Source: Hyphomonas neptunium ATCC 15444 (GTDB taxonomy: Bacteria; Pseudomonadota; Alphaproteobacteria; Caulobacterales; Hyphomonadaceae). Taken from it: a stretch of DNA of 64,000 bases. Positions 1-8,806 of this stretch are shown piece after piece. Each line of letters opens with the position of its first letter. Position 1 is the stretch's first letter. The notes beneath the pieces were generated by a model, which was not told where the DNA came from, made no database searches, and saw nothing but the letters and a program-made list of their open reading frames with translations. Where the stretch lies: contig NC_008358.1 in NCBI RefSeq assembly GCF_000013025.1, positions 2,666,001 through 2,730,000 on the forward strand, written 5' to 3'. The position numbers and the translations under genes were made by a program.

Positions 1-58
1 TCCATGACACAGAGCGATTTCATCTTGCCAAACCGCGTCTACGCATCGTCGGAGTTGT

Positions 59-658
59 TCACGATAACTCGAAAACGGAGCAAATTTGCATTTGCGATTC
101 AATAGATCCGTATTTCTGTATACGGCCATGTGATTGGCATTCAATTTTCTCGAACAACTTGATCAGCGATAAGTTGGGACCAGAAAGGTACGCAATCGGG
201 ACGAGGCCTGCCGGCGCTCCTAATAGTTTCGAAACGGACGAATTCGGAGCTTTGTTCTGTTCCTTCGCGCGAGCGATTGCGCACCCTCCCGTCATGACCA
301 AGAACGCGATGAACTTCACCAGTATATCTCTCCACCATAGAGATCCTTGATCACTCAACGACGCAGACAAATCCACGTTGGCGGCAACTTTGAACGCAAA
401 CATGATGGAATTCGATAGATTCGAGAAACTCGCAAAGTCCAAGTTCACCGGAACCAGTACGAGCAAGCAAGACACTGTCAAGCTCAGCACAACGGACACT
501 GGCAATGAAGCGACGCTGGAAAAATAAACCAAGGCAAACCAGATAGCGATCGTGAAGCCTGTCGCGCGCCACCCCAGGAACGCGCCGAGAAATAGTGCGT
601 ATACGATAACAATTAAGGTCGTGAAATAGACGATCACTTTTTTTATGTCGCGCCTCAA
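59..658 (-). CDS. Hypothetical multi-pass membrane protein
   Basis: Unrecognised protein of about 199 residues. The first half holds three or four hydrophobic segments (roughly residues 8-30, 33-55, 58-75 and 110-128), followed by a polar C-terminal half, so it should sit in the inner membrane with a cytoplasmic tail. The only in-frame start at the upstream end is a TTG directly behind the TGA stop of the preceding reading frame, which suggests translational coupling. In polymorphic-toxin loci a small membrane protein coupled to a toxin-tip fragment is often the immunity protein; here that is inference only, from position next to the RHS locus at 1.7-6.5 kb. Base composition is AT-richer than the core genome, consistent with transfer. 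Confidence 0.6.
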   Translation of the reverse strand: MRRDIKKVIVYFTTLIVIVYALFLGAFLGWRATGFTIAIWFALVYFSSVASLPVSVVLSLTVSCLLVLVPVNLDFASFSNLSNSIMFAFKVAANVDLSASLSDQGSLWWRDILVKFIAFLVMTGGCAIARAKEQNKAPNSSVSKLLGAPAGLVPIAYLSGPNLSLIKLFEKIECQSHGRIQKYGSIESQMQICSVFELS

Positions 659-1087
659 TCAATCGCATGAGCCAGTCTTACGGTACTGTCGATTGGCTCT
701 TTCTGATAGCGAACGCCCATACGGCCCCCAAATGCTATTGATAGTCCCGCGGAACATGCCGGAATCCCGCCCATTTGCTTGAAGCGCGCCCACGCCCTCA
801 CCGAAGTGGCTGATGCCAAATGTAGCATATTCGACCGCACGCATATATTTCAAAGGACCGTTTCGCCGTAAGCGTCCGACCTGACTGACCTTGCAGCCTC
901 TCCTGATCCATTGACGCTGGTGTGTTCGATTGAGGGCGATGGTGTCCACGATCGATAGTGGACAGACCGGGTCTATCGATGTCGGGCAAGCGGATGGGTC
1001 GTTTCTGGGACTGCGCGGAGAAGATCCAGATAATTGCCTACAACCTAGTGCCCATTGCGAGGGATGCTCGCAGGCGTATTCTATCAC
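659..1087 (-). CDS. Possible remnant or tip fragment upstream of membrane protein
   Basis: Open frame of 142 codons whose last 60 codons (near 659-840) look the most protein-like, with the stretch YATFGISHFGEGVGALQ and an end at RKTGSCD. The first half reads like non-coding sequence, so the true gene may be shorter or a degraded 3' fragment. Its TGA is directly followed by the TTG start of the membrane protein. I do not recognise the family. A truncated toxin tip with its immunity gene behind it is one reading; chance open frame is the alternative. Confidence 0.3.
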   Translation of the reverse strand: MIEYACEHPSQWALGCRQLSGSSPRSPRNDPSACPTSIDPVCPLSIVDTIALNRTHQRQWIRRGCKVSQVGRLRRNGPLKYMRAVEYATFGISHFGEGVGALQANGRDSGMFRGTINSIWGPYGRSLSERANRQYRKTGSCD

Positions 1088-1677
1088 CAGCCAAACCGTT
1101 CACTCACGCACCTCAGGCGAGTAATGATGTCTCTGCTTTTGTCTGCCATAGGGCCAATCTCTCAAAGAACGGCCCCTGGAAAACCCAGCTCGGTTCAAAC
1201 CCCTCAAGTCCGAGAATGGGAAAAATTATACAAAAAATGGGTGATGGATCGATATAAAACATTCACTTGTTAGTTTAACAGCCACCTTGCAAAATGGTCG
1301 CACAACTGGAATGGCGAGCAGATAAGTGGTCCGGTTGTTGATACTAAGCGCTGCATTTTTTTGACAGATTTTTTGTCTGTATAGGAATCATTACTCCAAG
1401 TAGGATTTGACCGAAAGTGGCGATGCGCTTGGGGGTCGGGAGGTCGCAAAAGTTGGGAGCGTCCAGTCTACGCAGTTGAAATCGACCGGAAAGGTCGCAG
1501 AGATGCGCAGCCGGTTTGTTGGCCAGTCGCCCGGAAGACTGGGACTTCGACCACCTAGCATTTCATCCACGCCCCCTCAAACTAAAAGCCTGCGGATATC
1601 CGTCGGCGGGTCGCGTTACCTGTGATCGCTTAGTTGATTGTCCGTATCCGCAACAAGTATGGCTGGAGCAAAGTATC
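1088..1677. other. Intergenic region upstream of the RHS operon
   Basis: About 590 bases without a convincing gene; several short frames overlap here with poor coding character. The stretch 1200-1400 is AT-rich and is the likely promoter region for the RHS genes. A TTGACA at 1361-1366 overlaps a small inverted repeat (ACAGA at 1363-1367, TCTGT at 1376-1380), but no good -10 box stands at the right spacing, so I do not call a promoter. Confidence 0.4.
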
Positions 1678-3489
1678 ATGCAGTTGGTTCGATCTCTCCT
1701 GATCGGTATTGGCATTCTCGTTCTCGGGGTTTCCGCGCCTCACGCATTTGCGCAGGATGTCGATGCATCGGACGTTCTTCAAGATGTTCCTCTGGACGTG
1801 AGCCTAGTTGATAAAAACAGGATAAGTATTCTTTACGGCACGCATCAGGGCCAGTCCCACACGGTGACGATTGGAGGCGATGGAGGCGGGTTATCCTATA
1901 GCACTCACATCTCGGGCAGAAAGTGGCGAAGCAACGTGGAGGGGGACGTCGATGTTCGGCGTGACGACGAATTGTTCGATGAAGACATTTTGGTCAATTA
2001 TGGCGGGGGCCAGCAACGTTTCAATGTTTTGAACAGCGGAGTAATTGAGGAAACTGAAGATCTCGGGGCTACGCTCGCATATGATGGTCCCAATGACAGT
2101 TATAAACATATTGATGCAGGCGGAACGGAGTATACGTTTTCAGACCCTAATTTGCCGAGCAATCATTATCCACTCAAGCTAATCGAAAAACCCAACGGTG
2201 AAAGGCTGCAGTATGAGTATGCTTGTCTGCTGATCGTCTCCGGAGGGGGGTGCAAGACAAAACTGATATCCGTTACCAGCAACCTCGGTTACCAGCTCAG
2301 ATTATCATATATTTCTGGAGACGGTATTCCCTATGCAAGCTATCCCTTTCTGGGAAGTCCGCCATATCTGTCATCCGTCACAGCGATAAATCTCGCTGTA
2401 GATTACTGCTCGCCACTCGCTGTTGACTGCCCGATTTTTTCGCGACAGTGGCCCACGCTGGAATTCGCCTATGGAATCGTGGCGAACAAGGCGAGGATCA
2501 CTGTCTCTGATCCTGATGGCGCGACGACGACATATGAAGGTCTTCACACTCTGGAGCGCATTCTGAAACCAGGAAGAAGCAGCGCGTCTTTGACTTACGT
2601 GAATATGACCGGTCCGGGAACGGTCAACTCGGATGTATCTTCATACAATGACGGTGCTCATGCCTGGAGCTATGGTATCAGCAACATCTCGTCCGGCGAA
2701 TACAAGATGTCTGCTGGCATCCCCTCTGGTGGAACCCGAAGCTATGTGTTGCGTCGATTGGCGCTGGATTCCTGGGAGAGGCATGGAGACACTCGGCGAG
2801 CCCATTATCACAGACTGAAATCCGTGACCGATGAAACGGGGCGCACCACGCAGTATGGCTGGGAGAACAAGATCAACCACAGACTTGAGTATGTCGTTTT
2901 TCCAGAAAGCAATCGGATCGACTACATCTATGACAATCGGGGAAATCTCATTCAATCCGTACAGAAATCGAAACCGGGTTCCGGGCTCGCAGATGTCTCA
3001 ACTGTGACGGGGTACAGCCCCACGTGCACAAACAGAGTCACATGCAATCAGCCTCAATACCATATCGACGCCAACGAAAACCGAACGGATTACGCTTATG
3101 ACCCTATTCACGGCGGCGTGACATCGATTACACGGCCAGCAGTGAACGGCGTAAGACCGCAGGTTAGATTTGAATATCTTCAGCGGTTCGCCTGGTTCAA
3201 AAATTCTTCAGGCAGCTATGTACAGTCATCCCATCCTATATGGGTGCTCAGTGGCACTCGTTTTTGCAAGAGCACATCATCCTCCGGAGGGGTATGTGCA
3301 GGCGGAACGACTGATGAGGTGCATACGACGTATGACTACGGATCGGCCGGTGGTCCCAATAATCTGAATGTGCGCGGCGTCCTAGTCGAAAACAACGGCC
3401 TCTCTGTGAGAACCTGTTTCGGATACGATGCGGTAGGGCGAATGATCAGCGAGACAAAACCTCGCGCGGGATTGCTTAGCTGCCCGTAA
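1678..3489 (+). CDS. Secreted RHS/YD-repeat protein, first half of a split RHS
   Basis: Product of 603 residues from the ATG at 1678, chosen because a GGAG stands nine bases upstream and a clear signal peptide follows (hydrophobic core LLIGIGILVLGVS, likely cleavage after HAFA). The body carries YD/RHS-type repeats such as YDNRGNLIQ, YDPIHGGVTS and GYDAVGRMISETK towards the C-terminus. It stops without the RHS core domain or any toxin tip. The following gene, 49 bases downstream, has its own signal peptide and supplies both. RHS proteins form hollow beta-cocoons around a C-terminal toxin; a split into two chains recalls the TcB/TcC arrangement of insecticidal Tc complexes. Secretion to the periplasm by Sec is expected; the route beyond that is not visible. 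Confidence 0.85.
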   Translation: MQLVRSLLIGIGILVLGVSAPHAFAQDVDASDVLQDVPLDVSLVDKNRISILYGTHQGQSHTVTIGGDGGGLSYSTHISGRKWRSNVEGDVDVRRDDELFDEDILVNYGGGQQRFNVLNSGVIEETEDLGATLAYDGPNDSYKHIDAGGTEYTFSDPNLPSNHYPLKLIEKPNGERLQYEYACLLIVSGGGCKTKLISVTSNLGYQLRLSYISGDGIPYASYPFLGSPPYLSSVTAINLAVDYCSPLAVDCPIFSRQWPTLEFAYGIVANKARITVSDPDGATTTYEGLHTLERILKPGRSSASLTYVNMTGPGTVNSDVSSYNDGAHAWSYGISNISSGEYKMSAGIPSGGTRSYVLRRLALDSWERHGDTRRAHYHRLKSVTDETGRTTQYGWENKINHRLEYVVFPESNRIDYIYDNRGNLIQSVQKSKPGSGLADVSTVTGYSPTCTNRVTCNQPQYHIDANENRTDYAYDPIHGGVTSITRPAVNGVRPQVRFEYLQRFAWFKNSSGSYVQSSHPIWVLSGTRFCKSTSSSGGVCAGGTTDEVHTTYDYGSAGGPNNLNVRGVLVENNGLSVRTCFGYDAVGRMISETKPRAGLLSCP

Positions 3490-3538
3490 GCCCACGTCCT
3501 AGTCAGAATTTTTTGAAACAGAGAAAGCAATCAGGCAA

Positions 3539-6052
3539 ATGGCGAGTGTGATTGGAAAGCTGATGTCAGGTATCGGCGTGGGTTGTATGATAGCCGGAAC
3601 CTGCGGGGCCATTGCCAGCGCTCAAGCTTCGCCCGGGGCCTACACTACGGGATATCGATACAATCTTGCAGGAAATCTGACCGGCGTCATTCGTCCTGAT
3701 CCGGACGGGGCGGGACCAAACAAATATCTCGCGGAGCGCTATTCATACGATTCCAACGGCATGTGGGTCAGCGTTGAATTCGGCGAACTGTCTACGTGGC
3801 AATCTGAGGCTATCGCTCCTTCAGCATGGGGAAGTGTTTTCACGGTCTTCCGTGCTGAAAACGCGTCCTACGACACCTTAGGTCTCCAGGCAAAGACTAC
3901 AATTACCTCCGGCGGCGCCACTCTCAAGGTAACGCAATTCAGCCATGATGAAGACAGGCGGCTTGAATGCCAAGCTTTGCGAATGAACCCTGCCGTGTTC
4001 AGCAGCCTTCCCGTAAGCGCCTGTTCATTGGGGCTTTCAGGGGCGCATGGGCCTGATCGGATCACAAGAAACGTTTATGACGCAGCCGGGCGGATTTTGA
4101 AGACCCAGAAGGCGTATGGGACGCCCCTTCAGCAAGATTATGCAACGTACACCTACAGTCTAAACGGTCAATCGGCCAGCGTTGCAGACGCGAAGGGCAA
4201 CAGATCAGCTTTTGTATATGACGGCCGTGATAGGCTGCAGCGCTGGGAGTTTCCGTCCAAGACTACACCAGGTCAGACTAATACAGCCGACTACGAATTA
4301 TACGAATACGATCCTGCGGGAAATCGGACCTCGCTGCGAAAGCGGGATGGTCAGACGATTTCATTTACCTTTGATGCGCTCAATCGGCTATCGAATAAAA
4401 ACGTGCCGGGGACTGTCGGCGATGTTCATTATGGATATGATCTCAGGGGCCTGCTTCTCTATGAGCGCTTTGGATCGGTCGCGGGGCAAGGGATAACGAC
4501 AGTTTATGATGGTCTAGGACGAGCAACAAGTTCGTCAACCAATCTTGGAGGCGTGGCGCTCATCCTGTCGTACCAGTACGATGCGAATGGAAACCGTAGC
4601 CGGATTACTCATCCCGATACCAGCTTCTTCACTTACACGTTTGACGGCATGGACCGAGTTGTTACTATTCATGAGGGGGGTGGGACTCAGGTGCTCGCTA
4701 TCGGTTACGACGAGCAGGGGCGGCGTAAAACGCTTGTTCGCTCCGGCGCAGGCGTCACCACATATGATTATGATTCAATATCCAGGCTCTCGTCAATCTC
4801 GCAGAATATTCTGGGGACTGCCGAAGACGTCACTCTGGGTCTTGGCTACAATGAATCCAGTCAGATCGTTACACGGACGACTTCGAACAGCCAATACTCC
4901 TACACCGGGCCCGCGGGACTGGAAGGAAGTTATATCTCTAATGGCCTGAATCAATATTCAGGCACGGCTGGTACAGCAAGGACGTATGATGCGAATGGCA
5001 ACCTCTCCTCTGACGGCACTACTAGTTACGCGTATGATTCAGAAAATCGTCTGATCTCTGCTTCAGGTGCAAAGAATGCAAGTTTGGAGTACGATCCTCG
5101 CGGTCGACTTCACCAGCTAATCAGCGGGGGGAGCGTCACACAGTTTCTCTTCGACGGTGATGCGCTGGTGGGGGAGCTTGATAGCACTGGCAACCTGCTT
5201 CGCAGATATCTGCACGGGCCCAGGATTGACGAACCTCTCATCTGGTATGAGGGCCCTACCGTGGCTTCTGGATTGCGCCGGCATCTGTATGCGGATCATC
5301 AGGGATCGATTATCGGTGTTACGCTTAGTACCGGGTCATCGGTTTCACGCAATACATATGACGCCTTTGGCTACCCCGGGTCTGCAAACCTGGGCCGGTT
5401 CTCATATACAGGGCAGATCCAGCTGCCGGAATTGGCACTCTATCACTACAAGGCCCGCGCATACGATTCCGCGACAGGTAGGTTCCTGCAGGCAGATCCT
5501 GTTGGGTATGAAGATCAGACGAATCTTTATGCATATGTCGGGAATGATCCGATGAATGCGACAGATCCGACGGGTATGATCTCCGAACTTAAACTCGCTG
5601 CAGCATTGGGTAGGTCGGGAGGTCGGTACGTGGTTTCCGGCGGCGTAGCGTTAGCCGACAGCCCGGCCCCAGGCCCCGCGGACGTGGTTGGAGGAGCGTT
5701 GGCCGTTGGCACGACTGCGCTCCTGCTCTGGGATTTGGGAGACGCACTCCTTAGCCCAAGTGACAACCAAAACGATAGCCTATTAGACGGTATCATGGAG
5801 GGTGCAACCAAAGGACGAGAGACAAAAGGGCGATCAGAACTGTGGGACAAAACCGGGGGATGGGATAAGGCCAATGAGGACTTCGACAAAATTGTCGACC
5901 CAGATTCTGTGCAGGATCGAGGAGATGGCGTTCGCACCGGTAAGTTGTCCGACGGCAGAAAGGTGAATGTGAGGCCGGATAGTACCGATGGCAGGCCAAC
6001 GGTTGAAGTTCAGGATGGAAAAAATAGGAAAAAATATAGATATGAAGACTGA
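3539..6052 (+). CDS. RHS repeat-associated core protein with C-terminal toxin tip
   Basis: Product of 837 residues. It begins with a signal peptide (cleavage likely after IASA near residue 28), then a long run of YD repeats (YNLAGNLTG, YDAAGRILK, YDPAGNRTS and others). The conserved RHS core, with ARAYDSATGRFLQADPVGY and NLYAYVGNDPMNATDPTG, ends near residue 680, where the family cleaves itself. The last ~158 residues are the variable tip: a short hydrophobic segment (GGALAVGTTALLLWDLG) and then a charged domain ending in KKYRYED. I do not recognise the tip with confidence; its size and charge resemble small RNase-type toxins. Its 3' end overlaps the next gene by 11 bases, as in toxin-immunity pairs. 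With the preceding YD protein it would make a complete RHS shell. Confidence 0.88.
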   Translation: MASVIGKLMSGIGVGCMIAGTCGAIASAQASPGAYTTGYRYNLAGNLTGVIRPDPDGAGPNKYLAERYSYDSNGMWVSVEFGELSTWQSEAIAPSAWGSVFTVFRAENASYDTLGLQAKTTITSGGATLKVTQFSHDEDRRLECQALRMNPAVFSSLPVSACSLGLSGAHGPDRITRNVYDAAGRILKTQKAYGTPLQQDYATYTYSLNGQSASVADAKGNRSAFVYDGRDRLQRWEFPSKTTPGQTNTADYELYEYDPAGNRTSLRKRDGQTISFTFDALNRLSNKNVPGTVGDVHYGYDLRGLLLYERFGSVAGQGITTVYDGLGRATSSSTNLGGVALILSYQYDANGNRSRITHPDTSFFTYTFDGMDRVVTIHEGGGTQVLAIGYDEQGRRKTLVRSGAGVTTYDYDSISRLSSISQNILGTAEDVTLGLGYNESSQIVTRTTSNSQYSYTGPAGLEGSYISNGLNQYSGTAGTARTYDANGNLSSDGTTSYAYDSENRLISASGAKNASLEYDPRGRLHQLISGGSVTQFLFDGDALVGELDSTGNLLRRYLHGPRIDEPLIWYEGPTVASGLRRHLYADHQGSIIGVTLSTGSSVSRNTYDAFGYPGSANLGRFSYTGQIQLPELALYHYKARAYDSATGRFLQADPVGYEDQTNLYAYVGNDPMNATDPTGMISELKLAAALGRSGGRYVVSGGVALADSPAPGPADVVGGALAVGTTALLLWDLGDALLSPSDNQNDSLLDGIMEGATKGRETKGRSELWDKTGGWDKANEDFDKIVDPDSVQDRGDGVRTGKLSDGRKVNVRPDSTDGRPTVEVQDGKNRKKYRYED

Positions 6053-6452
6053 TGCCAAATACCCAAAACCAACTGCAATAACGTTCGATCGTATGTTCGA
6101 ACGCTCTTGGGAAGTAACCGAAATAGTTGATAATCGAAAAGGCTTCCATATACATGTGTCGGCATCAGAAAATACTAAGGCCGACTTTATTATAGGATTT
6201 TCGGCTGTTTACGGCTATCGGAACGCAGATGAAGGGTCACGTTCCCAATATTGGAAATCTCTGGGAGGATATCTAAAAAGTGGTTGCTATGAAGCTGCTG
6301 GCTCTGACTTTTTAGACTGGGCAATCTACGAAAGCTTAGACAAGGAACTACCTACGGGGCTCAGGCACTTTATAGTAGTGACGGCAAATGATGTGATTGA
6401 TGTTTTAAGTTTTGATGAGCCGGAATTTACTGAGGATGGCGCGGCTGCGTAG
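6042..6452 (+). CDS. Candidate immunity protein for the RHS tip
   Basis: Small soluble protein of 136 residues, acidic at its C-terminus (SFDEPEFTEDGAAA), with no signal peptide or membrane segment. The start at 6042 is preferred: it overlaps the RHS stop by 11 bases and has an AGGAA ribosome site at 6026-6030. An in-frame ATG at 6015 is possible. I do not recognise the family. The assignment rests on position, overlap and the AT-rich composition typical of immunity genes directly behind polymorphic toxin tips. If correct it neutralises the tip in the cytoplasm of the producer. Confidence 0.65.
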   Translation: MKTDAKYPKPTAITFDRMFERSWEVTEIVDNRKGFHIHVSASENTKADFIIGFSAVYGYRNADEGSRSQYWKSLGGYLKSGCYEAAGSDFLDWAIYESLDKELPTGLRHFIVVTANDVIDVLSFDEPEFTEDGAAA

Positions 6453-6784
6453 AGAGCCGCGTGCGGTCGAAGCAGCGGCGTTGTCACTTCCCACCTAGCT
6501 CGAGATTCGTAGAAAATCGCATCAATGAATTCGAGCTGCCAGAAAGCAGGGTTCGCCAGCATATCGAAGAATGAACTTTGTGCGCCACAAGGATTGTTGC
6601 TTGAGGCTACTGCCTTCAACAGGAAGCATAAGTTTATCAGAATCGCTTCCCTCCGAAGGTTGAGCGTATCCGTTTTGAAGGTATATGCGCGCTTGAGCTG
6701 CAATCGTCGCTTCGTTGGGCACAAGCGAGATAAGCTGCCATAAGGCGGCGCCGCCGGCTCGAGAGGACGACGGAAAGCGCGAAA
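6453..6784. other. Intergenic region with no gene seen
   Basis: 332 bases between the immunity gene and a minus-strand gene. A short GC-rich inverted repeat (GCGGCT at 6441-6446, AGCCGC at 6455-6460) spans the end of the immunity gene but lacks a T tract. I see no promoter or RNA that I can support. Confidence 0.3.
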
Positions 6785-7138
6785 CTAAGTATCCATCCGA
6801 AGCACAACCATCAGCTCTCGCAACAACTGTTCGGCCCGGTCTGCTCGCACCGTATGTAACAGCACGGACCTACCCGAAAGCTCTAGAACAATTTCAAGCA
6901 CATCGTCCGAATGCCGCATAAGTCCGATGAGGTGCTCCCCGCTCGGACCATACTTTCCAGAGAACCAGTTTTTGACGGTGCGCTCGTTCGCCCCTGTCCA
7001 GGCCACGGCCGTCTTGATCCGCGCGCGATTTGCGCCAAGCGATCGATTTAAGGCGCCGGCAATTTCGGCTGCATAGCGATGTTCGATCCCTGCCCCGTCT
7101 CCTGGGGGAAAGAACTTGCCCTCTTTCGGAAACGACAT
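6785..7138 (-). CDS. Small DNA-binding protein next to recombinase
   Basis: 117 residues. The centre (GANERTVKNWFSGKYGPSGE, near residues 48-67) looks like a helix-turn-helix with recognition helix RTVKNWFSGK, as in phage and mobile-element regulators. It is divergent from the serine recombinase at 7229, with 90 bases between the two starts, so it probably controls that promoter or takes part in recombination directionality. Regulatory function is inference; I do not know a named family. Confidence 0.65.
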   Translation of the reverse strand: MSFPKEGKFFPPGDGAGIEHRYAAEIAGALNRSLGANRARIKTAVAWTGANERTVKNWFSGKYGPSGEHLIGLMRHSDDVLEIVLELSGRSVLLHTVRADRAEQLLRELMVVLRMDT

Positions 7139-7228
7139 TCCTGCCTCCTTCGGTTATGAAGTTGATCCGAACTCGTTCCCTTCTTTTAGCTTGAAGGGCC
7201 TATCTGCTGATAATGAGGAATTGTTGAG

Positions 7229-8806
7229 GTGTCTGGAAGGAGACAGCCGACAACGCGCCCGCACGCGCCAGATGATCAGGCACCGCGCGATCCCGTGGTT
7301 GCCTATGTCCGTATGTCGACCGACCACCAGAAATACTCGACCGAAAATCAGCTTGATGTCCTGCGCCGCTACGCCGACGATCGGGGCTATGAGATTATCC
7401 GTGTCTATGAGGATTCCGGGCGGTCGGGTCTGAGACTGGATGGACGCGAAGCCTTGCAGTCATTGATCGCAGCGGTTTCGGCTGGCCAGGCCGACTTTCA
7501 AGCGATCCTCGTTTATGATGTCAGCCGCTGGGGCCGGTTCCAGAATGCAGATGAAGGCGCCTATCATGAATATGTCTGCTCCCGAGCCGGGATAAGGGTC
7601 CACTATTGCGGCGAGCAGTTTGAGAATGATGGCAGCATCGGCTCGAACCTTCTCAAGACCGTCAAGCGCGTGATGGCCGGTGAGTACAGCCGGGAGCTTT
7701 CGGTCAAAGTCTTTGCGGGTCAGTGCCGGCTTGTGGAACTCGGCTACCGCCAAGGCGGCCATCCCGGCTACGGGCTGCGCCGCATGCTCATCGATGAGCA
7801 GGGATCGCCGAAGGGAGAACTCTCCAAGGGGGAACGAAAGAGCCTACAGACTGATCGCGTGGTGCTCATCCCTGGACCAGAGGCTGAATGCGACATTGTT
7901 CGAGAAATCTACGCGCTGTTCGTCCTCAGAGGCCTTTCTGAAACGCAAATCGCCGCGCTTCTAAACGCGCGCGGCGTCCTGACAGACTTTGATCGCCCAT
8001 GGACCCGCGCCGCCGTTCATCAGATTCTGATCAATGAAAAATACATCGGCCACAACATCTTCAACCGGGTTTCCTTCAAGCTGAAGCAGCGCCGCGTTAA
8101 AAACCCGCGCGAGATGTGGATCCGGGCCAACGACGCCTTCCCGGCAATCGTCGAGGAAGCCCTTTTCCTCCGGGCCCGGCAGATTGTCGATGCGCGCAGC
8201 CAACACCTCTCCGATGACGATCTACTGACTAGGCTGCGAGGCCTTCTCCAGCAGAAGGGCGTGCTCTCAGGCTTCATTATAGATGAGTGTGAGACGATGC
8301 CGTCTTCGGGTGCCTACAGGCACCGTTTCGGCAGCCTCCTACGGGCTTACCAGCTGATTGGGTATGATCCGGAGCGGGACTACCGCTACATCGAAATCAA
8401 CCGTCGCCTGCGCGCCGCCCACCCCCAGTTTGTGGCAGACATCATCTCAGGCATACAAACGGCCGGCGGAAAGGCTGAGGTCGATGCTGCCACGCAGCTG
8501 ATCTGCGTGAACGGAGAGTTCGCCCTCTCTGTGATTCTTGCCCGATGTAGCGCGACTTTGGCCGGCTCCCTGCGCTGGCATGTGCGTCTCGATACCGGGC
8601 TGGTTCCTGACATCACGATTGCCGTGCGGATGGATGAGTTCAACCGCGGCCCCCAAGACTATTTTCTCCTGCCGAGCTTGGACATCACGTCTGAAAAGCT
8701 TCGCTTGAGCGAGCAGAACGGCCTTGGGCTCGATGCCTATCGGTTCGACACCCTCGACTATCTCTTTCTCATGTCCCGAAGGGCTCAGCTTGTGGAGGCG
8801 TTATGA
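7229..8806 (+). CDS. Large serine recombinase
   Basis: 525 residues. The N-terminal resolvase domain starts at VVAYVRMSTDHQKYSTENQ, where the Ser of RMSTD is the expected nucleophile, and continues through EDSGRSG and YDVSRWGR. A recombinase domain and DNA-binding C-terminus follow. The length fits large serine integrases that catalyse unidirectional site-specific integration. The start is a GTG at 7229 with GAGG upstream. The stop overlaps the next gene by four bases (ATGA), forming a three-gene operon with two ParB-like genes. It is likely the mobility enzyme of this part of the island, though no attachment sites could be identified by eye. Confidence 0.9.
   Translation: MSGRRQPTTRPHAPDDQAPRDPVVAYVRMSTDHQKYSTENQLDVLRRYADDRGYEIIRVYEDSGRSGLRLDGREALQSLIAAVSAGQADFQAILVYDVSRWGRFQNADEGAYHEYVCSRAGIRVHYCGEQFENDGSIGSNLLKTVKRVMAGEYSRELSVKVFAGQCRLVELGYRQGGHPGYGLRRMLIDEQGSPKGELSKGERKSLQTDRVVLIPGPEAECDIVREIYALFVLRGLSETQIAALLNARGVLTDFDRPWTRAAVHQILINEKYIGHNIFNRVSFKLKQRRVKNPREMWIRANDAFPAIVEEALFLRARQIVDARSQHLSDDDLLTRLRGLLQQKGVLSGFIIDECETMPSSGAYRHRFGSLLRAYQLIGYDPERDYRYIEINRRLRAAHPQFVADIISGIQTAGGKAEVDAATQLICVNGEFALSVILARCSATLAGSLRWHVRLDTGLVPDITIAVRMDEFNRGPQDYFLLPSLDITSEKLRLSEQNGLGLDAYRFDTLDYLFLMSRRAQLVEAL

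Noticed and set aside
1361-1390. Promoter with TTGACA at 1361
   Set aside because: The only TATA-like hexamer is 13 bases away and the 16-18-base spacing offers no acceptable -10 box.
1678-6052. Two RHS genes as one frameshifted gene
   Set aside because: The second has its own start, signal peptide and a 49-base gap before it, so two genes are more likely.
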